Assembly: GCA_049999805.1 (NCBI GenBank)
Contig: JBNGIO010006161.1
Coordinates: 1-64,000 of the forward strand
DNA length: 64,000 nt
Reading direction: 5' to 3'
DNA from: Folioceros fuciformis
Taxonomy: Eukaryota; Anthocerotophyta; Anthocerotopsida; Anthocerotales
Part shown: one piece after another, positions 1 through 9,511 of the stretch
Layout of the letters: each line of letters opens with the position of its first letter
Position numbering within the stretch: the first letter of the stretch is position 1
Program-made: the position numbers and the translations under genes
The notes under the pieces: model-generated
What the model was told of the DNA's origin: nothing
What the model saw: only the letters and a program-made list of their open reading frames with translations
Databases searched by the model: none

Positions 1-420
1 GGTTACGACTACCCAAACAAACAAAACACGGTTGCAATTATCCAAATAAACAAAACACATTTGCGACTATGCAAACAAACACAATAAGACAATAAGGATG
101 CAACTACCCAAACAAACACAAGGTTGTCACTACTCAAACAAACAAAATAGGGTTGAGACCAACCCAACAAAGCCGAAGCAAAACATGGTCAAGATAAACC
201 CAACAAATCAAGATAAACCCAACAACTCAAGATAAACCCAACAAATCAAGATAAACCCAACAAATCAAGATAAACCCAACAAAACACGGTTGAGACTATC
301 TGGACAGTTCGCAAATGAGACCACCCGCCGACCACCCCCAACTAAACGTGGTAAGACCACCCCCAACTAAACGTGGTAAGACCACCCCCAACTGAACGTG
401 GTAAGCCCACCCAAACAAAA
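1..420. repeat. Low-complexity tract with two minisatellites
   Basis: The first 180 bases are a degenerate A/C-rich tract built on CCAAACAAACAAAAC. About five near-perfect copies of a 19-bp unit (AACAAATCAAGATAAACCC) follow at roughly 189-280. Three copies of a 25-bp unit containing CCCCCAACTAAACGTGGTAAG follow at roughly 331-406. No coding signal is visible. The A/C strand bias gives a weak resemblance to telomere-like repeats, but the plant CCCTAAA unit is absent. Confidence 0.8.
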
Positions 421-1283
421 CGTTCCGGAAACCTACCCAAGCAAAACATATGTGAGACCACTCTATTGTAGCTGCCCATGGTCGCTAAGGTCTCGCTGTA
501 GAGCTCTAAAAGCCAGGACTAGAACAATAAGGCCCAGAATCTAATCCCGAAATACCGAAGCAAGAATGCAGGCGCAAAGACTTTCAGAAGTTGACGATAG
601 CGAGTGATGGAACACACCATCGGGCCAGCAATGAAGCCCAAGCGCAACGCAACTGAAGCCACCATCGCAGCTTACGATGCGAGGGCACGGGTGTGTTTCT
701 TGTCACAGACGTGGACGAGACAGGGGGAACCTCAAGATATTTCTATGAATGCGCAGACAAGAACGCACGTCACAAATAAAGACCATCAGACTGCTCGACT
801 AAAGCAACGGAAAAAAAAATGACTCCCAACCCACAAGCTCTAGTCGAGTGACAAAGAAAGGCATCGGCAGCAACACAAGCTAGAAGATTCAGGCGCAATC
901 AGAGCATCGTGATATTATCGAGGACATGGGGATCCACGAACAGTTAAACCTACCCCTAAAGCTGAGTACGTGAAAGCACTGTCTAGCCACGAGAGAAGCC
1001 AAGAGACACAACATACAAGGACATAAAACCCTGAACGACAATCAATTACATACCAACCTACCCCGGCGGATCTAAGACTTGCTTCCGCATCCTTCAGCTG
1101 TTCATAAGATATCAGGGTCCAATTCCTTTCGATTGAAGTCCATGCTACTTGCGATGTGTCCGCCAAAAAAGAAGTCCACTCCGAACTGGCAGAGGACCCT
1201 GAAGAGAACTGGGGATACAGAGGCCTGGGAAGGCTTGTGACTGCTCGTGCAAGCACGAGTGAGGAGTACAACTAACACTCCTC
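421..1283. other. Intergenic, no gene recognised
   Basis: Only short open frames occur here (for example 604-822 on the plus strand). They have no recognisable domain and contain low-complexity, lysine-rich ends. The stretch probably holds the 3' untranslated region of the minus-strand SKP1 gene. Confidence 0.5.
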
Positions 1284-1992
1284 CTATTCGAAGGCCCACT
1301 GATTCTCCCTCCTAACCTCCTCCTCTTCCTCCGGGGTGAAGTCGTTCTTGATGTTAAATGTCTTGCGAATCTCCTCAGGGCTCTTGCCTTTGATCATATC
1401 TGCCACGGTTTGGCAGGTCAAATCCAACAGCTTCTTTATGTTCAAGTAATTGGCCGCCTGGTTCACAGCGACAACCAACAACATAAGTGCACATTACGAC
1501 CAACAACCTCCTCCTGGTCCCATCGCGGCAGGGCCAGGGCCGCTCTCTTGAACCACTTGACCCGAACCAAAACCAGTGAGCCAACACTCACCCGCAGTGA
1601 ACGATGCAAACGAACACGGCGGCTAGCAGGCGGAAGGAAGACGCACAATGGCCTCAGTCCAGCCGCCTAGCTAGCGCCACTCCACTCACCAGTATGAGGT
1701 CGAACAAGGTTGCTTGGTCGACCTTGACGAATTCTTGGTCCCACCCCTTGATTTCATCGTCGGCAGCCGCTGGCTTATCCTCGGACGACTTCACAGCCTC
1801 CACATGGTACTTACAGTACTCAATGACCTTCGCCAAGATCTTGCTGCTCACGTTGGGGAGCGGGATAGGGTTTTCCACACCGGTGTCTTCAATCATATTC
1901 TTGACTGTCTGGCTCTCATGCGCCACAGCCTCGTCCACCTCAAACATCTCGTCATCCGAGCTCTTCAACTTCACCTTAGTCTCCCGAGACAT
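1284..1992 (-). CDS. SKP1: SKP1-like protein (SCF ubiquitin ligase adaptor)
   Basis: Two exons, 1690-1992 and 1284-1457, join in phase 0 through a GT-AG intron to give 158 residues, the normal SKP1 size. The intron falls at FDLIL|AANYL, the position conserved in plant SKP1/ASK genes. The first exon begins [20 protein letters not shown], the POZ-fold start. The second carries [20 protein letters not shown] and ends in the F-box-binding tail ([17 protein letters not shown]... ending WAFE). SKP1 bridges Cullin1 and F-box proteins in SCF E3 ligases in nucleus and cytosol. A candidate F-box partner lies at 40870-42279, though SKP1 usually serves many F-box proteins. No lesion is seen. Confidence 0.95.
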
Positions 1993-3249
1993 GCCTGCGA
2001 AAGCTACACTCCGCCTCGCCTCTTACTCCGACAAACCCTGGCAGCAAGCACACAAACCCCTAAGCCTCCACTCGCCAGCACGCGGCGCACCCAAATTACA
2101 GCAAGGGCAGAGAACACCTCCAACCCAACCTCGCACGCTGTGATCCTTGCCACACAAAGACGGAGTACCAGCAACACAAGAGGCGCACCCTCAACCCACC
2201 GCACACACGACTCCAGGAGGCGCAAACGTCACCCTACTCGTGTCCCGATTATATGTAGGTAGCGCGCTGTCCAGATAGCGACATTTACTCCCACCAACAC
2301 CTAGCCCTTTTTTTCACGGACGTGGTTCACAGAGCTAGGTATCTGTTATGCTAAATCACATACGTAGTGCGTCCATGCATTAATTCTAGGTTACGGTTAA
2401 TTTGTCTCTGCCAACTAACTACCCTTGTTTGCTTTATCCTGGCGTGGTTAACAGAGCTCTCTAGACGCATCCTCCGGGTACCAGGTCATTCTCGTGTTAC
2501 GAAAAGAGAATGCACCGGTGTTAGCCGACGTGAAGGAAGCCCTCTAATCCTTTCCTCCATACACAACAAGAAGCTGTTGCACACCCGGATGACAGAGCGA
2601 TCCGTGTCCCCACACCTTCTGTGAGAGCTCTCATGGATCCCTCTTCCGGATTCCAGATCGCTACATTTGCCATGCATGTCCGCCAGGCTATTGCCTACCC
2701 GTATGATATCCAGCCGTCCGGGTCCATAATGCGTGAGTTCAGATGCCTACCCTTCTGTGAGGAACCAGCACTTGCACACGCCTCCAGAAGGTACCGGAAT
2801 CATCTACCAGTTCGCCACATTCTGCTTAAGAACCACAAGCAGTTCCCATCAAGCGTGCTGGGAGGACTGTCAGTCTGCAGGACATCACCGTGCACTCTTC
2901 CCCTCTGCCAGGTCCCAGGCCTACCACGGACAGACGATGCACAAGCTCGACGGCAGCTAAGTCAGTATTCACTCCTGACCCACGCGTCTCCACGAGGGTG
3001 TGCAGGAGGATCGCCATTCTTGGCCTCTTAGACGTGAGAAGCACGAGTTTGGTCACATCCGAGTTGTGCAACCATGACGTGTGAAAGGATAGGAGTCTCG
3101 CACACGCAGCACGAAGTTTCGGCCGTGTGGTTGACAGTTCACGTGGATCAAATGGATCCATCGTCCGATCGTAGCAACAAAAGTTGTGGCAGGTATCAGC
3201 CAGCTTTATCACAAATTTGTCATGAAGATCTACGTGACGTCTCCTCCCT
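1993..3249. other. Intergenic between SKP1 and the methyltransferase gene
   Basis: This contains the upstream region of SKP1 and the 3' flank of the minus-strand methyltransferase. The open frames present (for example 2826-3212 minus) show no domain or splice-consistent extension that I recognise. Confidence 0.5.
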
Positions 3250-4391
3250 TTACGCCCTGCCTCTGCGGGAGAGCACGTACAGCGCCACGCGGGAGCTTCT
3301 GAAGTCGGGATGCCACAATGCCTTGGGAATTCGTCCGATGACGAAATCCTTCAAGGCCAGCTCGAAAAAGCATTCCAGCACGGCATCTGCATTGCACGGG
3401 ACGTATCGTGAGCCTGGCTCTCTCTCTCTGAAGCTTATCACACAGCCTCACAGGGCATGGAAGGTGGAGATGGCTGCCGACCGTTTCGAAGCTCTCCTGC
3501 TAGGAGTACAGTTGCACCCGGGTGTGTGCACAGAGCTCGCAGCGTGCGCAACAAATCAGGAACCACGTCCTCGTTGTAGATGACATCGGAAGCAAGCACT
3601 GCATGGCAGAGAAGAATGCAGAATCAGGCTCCTCCTACCACGATATTGAATTGATTGCGTAGCCGACCTCGGGCAAGATCACCTCGCACCGTAATCTGTG
3701 GAGAGATGCAACAAGTCTCCTTCGAGTTCACATCCCCACTCCAGCAGTTCCACAGATGCGGAGCCTTTACCACACAGCCTCACGTTCGCCTCCACGTTTT
3801 TTTGCAGCAGACGCAATCGGTCATGCAGGTCTGTCAAGACGACATGAGCACCCAAGAGAGCTGCAACACATCTGCCGGACCGTCAGTTAGGGCGAGACAC
3901 ATCCGCTAAATCACGCCTGGCTGCCATCACTCACACAGAGCTCACCCCACCAGTCCGCAGCCAGCTCCCAGCTCCACACACCGCTTCCCTTGCACCTGCA
4001 GCAGCCCTGAATCCACCGCGTGCTCAAGGAACTTGGCCAGCACCACGCCGCTGTCCCACATGACAGCTCCAGTCACCCCTGGTTTGTGCTGCCACAAATT
4101 CGTAGCGGGAGGTGTGAACTGAGCAGATCCAGGCACTGGAATTTGCATCACCACAATGATAAATGGAGCAGAGACCATGGAAGCCGGGGCTTGCTCGATG
4201 TGGAGGTTGTGTCCGCACGCATCCAGTTGCAGGAGCAGCGACGTATGGCTCACGAATGCATTCGGGGCTGCCAAGGTTGGCTGTTCCAAGCCCCACAGTA
4301 GCATTGTTTCCTCGCATGGATCTTCCACCAGCTGCACCTCCGACGCCAGTGCTCCCACCACCATCATGCTCGCAGTCGCAGACACGGACAA
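3250..4391 (-). CDS. METTL21-type protein-lysine methyltransferase
   Basis: Four exons (3946-4391, 3690-3871, 3482-3598, 3250-3386) join in correct phase to 293 residues. The SAM-binding motif I is VELGAGCGLVGCVAALLG at about residues 138-155, preceded by TGAVMWDSGVVLAKFLE, typical of Methyltransf_16. The motif II and substrate-side strand is ASDVIYNED. The family's terminal block appears as WHPDFRSSRVALYVL. Members methylate lysines on chaperones, elongation factors and similar proteins in the cytosol; the substrate here cannot be read. The assigned ATG is only 32 bp from the ATG of the divergent PPR gene A, so the true start may be the MM pair eight codons in. The first about 90 residues are less conserved. 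Confidence 0.9.
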
Positions 4392-4423
4392 CCGCGGGCT
4401 AGAAACCCGTCCCCTCCAAGAGC

Positions 4424-7400
4424 ATGTCTGGCTGGAGACGGGTCTGTCAGCGGCGGTCGTCTCCGGCAGCTCTGCTGTGGACTGTTCCCGCCAGACCCAG
4501 CTGTCTGGTTCGTCCTGTGTCTGCAGGACGCGAAATTGGAGTGCTGCCTGAAATCGTGAGCAAGCTATGTGAGGAGGGCCGGCTCACTGAGGCTGTAGAG
4601 GCTTTGGGACTTTTGGTGCAGATAGACGGCCACGTTTCCAAGTCTCTCCTTTATGCCGTGCTCAAGAGATGTGCTGTCCAGAAGGACATTGCTCTAGGCC
4701 GCCGGGTGCACGCCTTCGCGGTGAAGAAGGGGTACCAGGAGAACGCGTTTCTTTGCAACCATATTCTTCGACTATATGCTTGTCACGGCAGGTTGCAAGA
4801 CGCCATGGATGTGTTCACCGATGTTGCCAGTCCAGATGCCTTCATGTGGTCTTCCATAATTTCTGCCCATGTTAAACACGGCCAAGACAAGCAAGCAATA
4901 GAACTCTATCGTAGGATGTGCAGGTCAAGTGTGACACCTGATAGCCATGTTTTCGTGGCAGCTCTTCAGGCTTGCGCAAGGGCACAGGACTTGAAAGCTG
5001 TTCAGGAGCTTCATGCCCATGTCTTGGCCAGTAAGTATGAACGTGATTTGTTCGTCTGTAATTGCTTGGTGGACTCGTATGGCAAGTGTGGCAGCTTGGA
5101 AGGCGCGAAAAGAGTTTTCGACGGACTGGACCAAAAGGATGTCGTGACTTGGACTGCCATGATAGCAGGATATTCCCAGCATGGCATGGGCGAGGAAGCT
5201 CTTCATCTCTACAGCGTCATGGACGAAGGCGGCATCGCTGTACCCAACGCTGTGACATATGTTTGCCTCCTGCAGGCATGTGCATGTGTGGGCACCCCAG
5301 CTTTGGAGAGGGGGCGGCAGCTTCATGCACAAATTAGAGAACGCGGCCATCATGCTGATGTCTTTGTAGGCAACAGTTTGGTGAACATGTATGCTAAGTG
5401 TGGCAGCTTACAGGATGCCAAGAGGTTGTTTGATGGGCTTGGCCAAAAAGATGTGGTCACGTGGACTACTCTAATCACAGGGTATGGCCAGCAGAGGATG
5501 GGGCATGAAGCCCTGCAACTCTATAGTGCTATGCAGGAAGAAGGCATTGCGGTACCCAATTCCGTGACATTTGTGTGCCTTCTGCAAGCATGCGCGAGTG
5601 TGGGCCCCCTAGCTTTGGAGAAGGGACGGCAGCTTCATGCACAGATTACAGAACAAGGACATGAAGCCGAGGTGTTGATAGCAAACAGTTTGGTGAACAT
5701 GTATGCAAAGTGCGGCAGGTTGGAAGAAGCCCAAAAAGTGTTCGAAGGACTTGCCGAAAAAGATGTAGTTACTTGGAGTGCCATTATAGCAGGATATTCC
5801 CAGCAGGGCATGGGGGAGGAAGCCCTTGGCCTTTATAGGACTATGCAGGAGGAAGGCATCACAGCACCGAATTCTGTAACTTTTGTTTGCCTCCTGCAGG
5901 CATGTGCAAGTGTGGGCAATTCTGCATTGGACAAGGGGCAGGAGCTACATGCACAAATTCGAGGGCAAGGACTTGAACGTGATCTATTGCTAGCCAACAG
6001 CATAATAAACATGTATGCAAAGTGTGGCAGTTTGGAAGATGCCCAAAAAGTGTTTGATGGGATTACTCCGAAAAATGTATTGACATGGAATGCTATCATG
6101 GCAGGATACTCTCAGCAGGGCATGGGGAATAAAGCCCTTAGTTTGTATAGGCTTATGGAAGAAGAAGGTGTGACTATACCCAATTCTGTGAGTTTTGTGT
6201 GCCTCCTGCAGGCATGTGCAAGCCTGGGCACCGAAGCTTTGGGGAAGGGGAAGCAGCTCCATGTGCAAATTAGCGAGTATGGACATCAGGCTGATTTATT
6301 AGTGGCCAACAGTCTAGTGAACATGTATGCGAAGTGTGGCAGCGTAGAAGATGCTCGGAGAGTGTTTGATGGCCTTGATGAAAAAAATGTGGTGACATGG
6401 AGTGCCATGATATCAGGGTATTCTCAGCAGGGCATGGGGAGGGAAGCCCTTCGGCTTTACGATGCAATGGAACAAGACGGAGTTGTTGCATCCGATTCTG
6501 TGACCTTTGTTTGCCTCCTGCAGGCTTGTGCACGTATTGGGACCCAAGCTCTGGAGAAGGGCAAACAGCTTCATGCGCGAATCAGAGAAGGAGGACATGC
6601 AGTTGACGTGTTTGTAGCAAACAGTTTGATAGATATGTATGCAAAATGTGGCAGCTTGGAAGGAGCTCAAGGAGTCTTTGACGGGCTTTGTAAAAAGGAT
6701 AGAGTGACATGGAACACAATAATAGCAGGATACTCCCAGCAGGGTATGGGCCAAGATGCCCTGCGCCTGTTCAGTAGCATGCTAGAAGATGAGAGGACTG
6801 TACCAGATTCTGTCACTTTCGCGTGTGTCCTGCAGGCATGTGCAAGTGTGGGCAGCCAGGCGTTGGAGAGGGGCAAGGAGATTCATGCCCAAATTAGAGA
6901 AAGAGGACAACAGTCTGATGTGCTTGTAGCCAACAGTTTGGTAAACATGTATGCGAAGTGTGGCAGCATAAAGGATGCCCACAAAATATTTGTTGAATTA
7001 GGTCAGAAAGATATAGTGACATGGAATACTATGATTGCAGGGTATTCCCAGCAAGGCATGGGCCGGGAAGCCCTTTGTCTTTTCAGTAGCATGGAAGAAG
7101 ACGGCATGACTGTACCTGACTGTGTGACATTTCACTCCCTCCTGCAGGCGTGCGCAAGTGTAGGCACCTTGGCGTTGGAGAAAGGGAAGCAGCTTCACAA
7201 ACAGGTAAGAGAACGAGGACACCTGGAGGATCAAGTCGTAGCCAACGGTTTGGTTAACATGTATGCAAAGTGTGGAAGCCTAGAAGATTCTCGAAGAGTT
7301 TTTGATGGACTTTGCCAAAAGGATGTGGGGACATGGAATGCCATTATTGGACAGTATTCTCAGCAGGGTATAGGGCAGGAAGCTCTTCGTCTGTATAGTG

Positions 7401-9238
7401 CGATGCAAGAAGAAAGCATTGCAGTTCCGGATGCCATGACATTTGTGAGTCTCCTGCAAGCATGTGCTAGTTTGGGCTCCACAGCCTTGGAGAAGGGAAA
7501 GCAGCTTCATTCGCAAATTAGCGAAGGAGGGCATCATGCAAATGTCTTTGTTGCCACCAGTTTGATGAACATGTATGCCAAGTGTGGCAGTTTGAAAGAC
7601 GCCCAGATAGTGTTTGATGGACTTGGTGAGAAAGATGTTGTGACGTGGAATGCCATGCTAGCAGCATACTCCAGGCAAGGTAGGGACCTGGAAGTCCTTG
7701 ATCTCTACAGTGTTATGCAGGAGGAGGGCAGGTCTGTACCAAATGCCTTGACTTTTGTGTGCCTCCTGCGCGCATGCGCAAGTGTTGGCATCCCTGCTTT
7801 GGAAAGAGGGAGGGAGCTTCATGTTCAAATTAGAGAACAAGGGCTTGACGCACATGTGTTCGTAGCCAACAATTTGGTCAACATGTATTCCAAGTGCGGC
7901 AACCTAGAAGCTGCTCAAGAAGTGTTTGATGGGCTTGGCCAAAAAGACGTAGTGACATGGAATGCCATGATAGCAGGGTATTCTCAGCAGGGCATGGGAC
8001 AGGAAGCCCTTCGTCTTTACGATGATCTGGTACAAGACTGTACGACTGCACCTGATTCTGTGACTTTTGTGTGCCTCCTACAGGCATGTGCAGTTCTAGG
8101 TACTCCAGCTTTGGAGAAGGGGAAGCAGCTTCATGCGCACATAACTGAACAAGGAAATGAAGCTGCCATATTTGTAGCCAATAGTTTGGTCAACATGTAT
8201 GCAAAATGCGGCAGCCTTAAGGATGCTCAAAGACTGTTTGACGGATTTGTGGCAAAAGATGTGGTGACATGGAATGTTATGATAGCTGCGTATGCCCAGC
8301 AGGGCATGGGTGAGGAAGCGCTCAGTCTTTACAGTACTATGCAAGGAGTTACTGCACCTAATTCCGTCACATTTGTGTGCCTTCTGCAAGCATGTGCAAA
8401 CGTGGCAGCTTTGCACGTGGGTAGGCAGCTACACGCCCAGATCAAAGAAAGAAGCCTTCAAGACGAGGTGTGCGTTGCCGTCAGTTTGATAAACATGTAT
8501 GGCAAGTGTGGGTGCATGGCTGATGCGCAGCAGGTGTTCGCAGGATTGCCCGAGAGAGACATCTTGGCCTGGAATGCCTTGGTTGCGGGATACAGCAACC
8601 AAGGCAACGGTGCAAAGGTCTTCGACTTGGTGCTCAGAATGAGACAGGATGGCGTGGAGCCTGATGGCATCACTTTCATGAGTGTGCTAACTGTATGCAG
8701 TCACACGGGCCTAGTCGACAAGGGTCGAGAGTACTTTGAAGCTATGAGCACAAACCATGGCATCACCCCCACGGTTGAGCACTACACATGTATGGTGGAC
8801 CTCCTGGGCCGTGCAGGCCGTCTGGACGAGGCACTAACCTTAGTGAGTGCAATGCCTGCGCTGCCTGATCACACAGTTTGGCATACTCTACTGGCTGCGT
8901 GTGCAAAGTGGATTAACGTGGAGGTGGGACTTCATGCTTTCCATCAAGCGTTGGAGCTGGACAAGAAAGATGCTGCTGCTTATGTTATGATGTCGAACAT
9001 ATACGCCGCTGCCGAGATGTGGGAGCGGGCCCGCGAGATGCAGACCAGGAGAATACGTATCAGGGCATCGAAGCCTCCGGGTCAGAGCTGGTGGACTGAC
9101 ATGGACGGACTGGTTCATACCTTTCTGGTTGGGGAGAAGAAGCGTCCCAAGAATCAGGCGAGGCTGAAACAGGACGTCTCCGCTGTAAGGGAAGTAGATA
9201 TCTCCGCGTTGGAGACTCTGCGGCAGCGGCATGGCTGA
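4424..9238 (+). CDS. PPR gene A: PLS-class PPR-E protein, 1604 aa
   Basis: Intronless. It encodes an organelle-type RNA-binding protein, probably a C-to-U or U-to-C editing specificity factor. The start MSGWRRVCQRR, rich in R and S, suggests a transit peptide and matches the starts of genes C, E and I. A conserved cap (VSKLCEEGRLTEAVEALG...) leads into the opening block ending FVAALQACARAQDL. Eleven about 100-residue PLS units follow, each with S (ANSLVNMYAKCGSLEDA), P (VVTWNAMIAGYSQQGMG) and L (VTFVCLLQACASVG) motifs. E1 and E2 follow, with PGQSWWTDMDGLVHTF. The DYW deaminase is absent; after VHTFLVGEKKRP the tail is unlike E+. P-motif 5/last residues in order are S/D T/N T/N S/N N/N S/D N/D N/D N/D N/N N/D N/N N/D. 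It is far longer than the usual PLS protein. Confidence 0.93.
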   Translation: MSGWRRVCQRRSSPAALLWTVPARPSCLVRPVSAGREIGVLPEIVSKLCEEGRLTEAVEALGLLVQIDGHVSKSLLYAVLKRCAVQKDIALGRRVHAFAVKKGYQENAFLCNHILRLYACHGRLQDAMDVFTDVASPDAFMWSSIISAHVKHGQDKQAIELYRRMCRSSVTPDSHVFVAALQACARAQDLKAVQELHAHVLASKYERDLFVCNCLVDSYGKCGSLEGAKRVFDGLDQKDVVTWTAMIAGYSQHGMGEEALHLYSVMDEGGIAVPNAVTYVCLLQACACVGTPALERGRQLHAQIRERGHHADVFVGNSLVNMYAKCGSLQDAKRLFDGLGQKDVVTWTTLITGYGQQRMGHEALQLYSAMQEEGIAVPNSVTFVCLLQACASVGPLALEKGRQLHAQITEQGHEAEVLIANSLVNMYAKCGRLEEAQKVFEGLAEKDVVTWSAIIAGYSQQGMGEEALGLYRTMQEEGITAPNSVTFVCLLQACASVGNSALDKGQELHAQIRGQGLERDLLLANSIINMYAKCGSLEDAQKVFDGITPKNVLTWNAIMAGYSQQGMGNKALSLYRLMEEEGVTIPNSVSFVCLLQACASLGTEALGKGKQLHVQISEYGHQADLLVANSLVNMYAKCGSVEDARRVFDGLDEKNVVTWSAMISGYSQQGMGREALRLYDAMEQDGVVASDSVTFVCLLQACARIGTQALEKGKQLHARIREGGHAVDVFVANSLIDMYAKCGSLEGAQGVFDGLCKKDRVTWNTIIAGYSQQGMGQDALRLFSSMLEDERTVPDSVTFACVLQACASVGSQALERGKEIHAQIRERGQQSDVLVANSLVNMYAKCGSIKDAHKIFVELGQKDIVTWNTMIAGYSQQGMGREALCLFSSMEEDGMTVPDCVTFHSLLQACASVGTLALEKGKQLHKQVRERGHLEDQVVANGLVNMYAKCGSLEDSRRVFDGLCQKDVGTWNAIIGQYSQQGIGQEALRLYSAMQEESIAVPDAMTFVSLLQACASLGSTALEKGKQLHSQISEGGHHANVFVATSLMNMYAKCGSLKDAQIVFDGLGEKDVVTWNAMLAAYSRQGRDLEVLDLYSVMQEEGRSVPNALTFVCLLRACASVGIPALERGRELHVQIREQGLDAHVFVANNLVNMYSKCGNLEAAQEVFDGLGQKDVVTWNAMIAGYSQQGMGQEALRLYDDLVQDCTTAPDSVTFVCLLQACAVLGTPALEKGKQLHAHITEQGNEAAIFVANSLVNMYAKCGSLKDAQRLFDGFVAKDVVTWNVMIAAYAQQGMGEEALSLYSTMQGVTAPNSVTFVCLLQACANVAALHVGRQLHAQIKERSLQDEVCVAVSLINMYGKCGCMADAQQVFAGLPERDILAWNALVAGYSNQGNGAKVFDLVLRMRQDGVEPDGITFMSVLTVCSHTGLVDKGREYFEAMSTNHGITPTVEHYTCMVDLLGRAGRLDEALTLVSAMPALPDHTVWHTLLAACAKWINVEVGLHAFHQALELDKKDAAAYVMMSNIYAAAEMWERAREMQTRRIRIRASKPPGQSWWTDMDGLVHTFLVGEKKRPKNQARLKQDVSAVREVDISALETLRQRHG

Positions 9239-9511
9239 GATTCTGCAGCAGCACAATGGCTGAGACCATTTGCGTCAAAGCAGAAAGGTTGCCATGGCAG
9301 ATGCCATGAACAGCAGGCTCGACCAGACGTCATTGATCGCGATGAAGAGCACACCGAACGGCGTTCTCAGGCTGCTACTCAAGATCAGGAGCACACGAGA
9401 ATGCTTACGGACATGCTCTTTCAACTCCAGAAGTGCTGTTGAACGTTTGGAATGATTCTTGGTTCCAGCTGATTTCTGCGATGAGCGGGTGCATCTCCTG
9501 CAGCGGGTACT

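Noticed and set aside
604-822. 72-codon plus-strand frame
   Set aside because: Short, without homology that I recognise, and ending in a Lys run in low-complexity sequence.
2826-3212. 128-codon minus-strand frame downstream of the methyltransferase
   Set aside because: No domain, and the methyltransferase already ends at 3250 with the family's normal C-terminus.
4900-9000. Regularly spaced direct repeats of about 310 bp, at first glance array-like
   Set aside because: The repeats are codon-phased PPR units in one open frame, not a CRISPR or satellite array.
5270-9000. Recurring CTCCTGCAG|G acceptor-like and CAGG|GTATGG donor-like sites inside PPR units, which might allow unit skipping by splicing
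   Set aside because: The donor-like and acceptor-like sites are in different codon phases, so joining them would shift the frame. No evidence of use.
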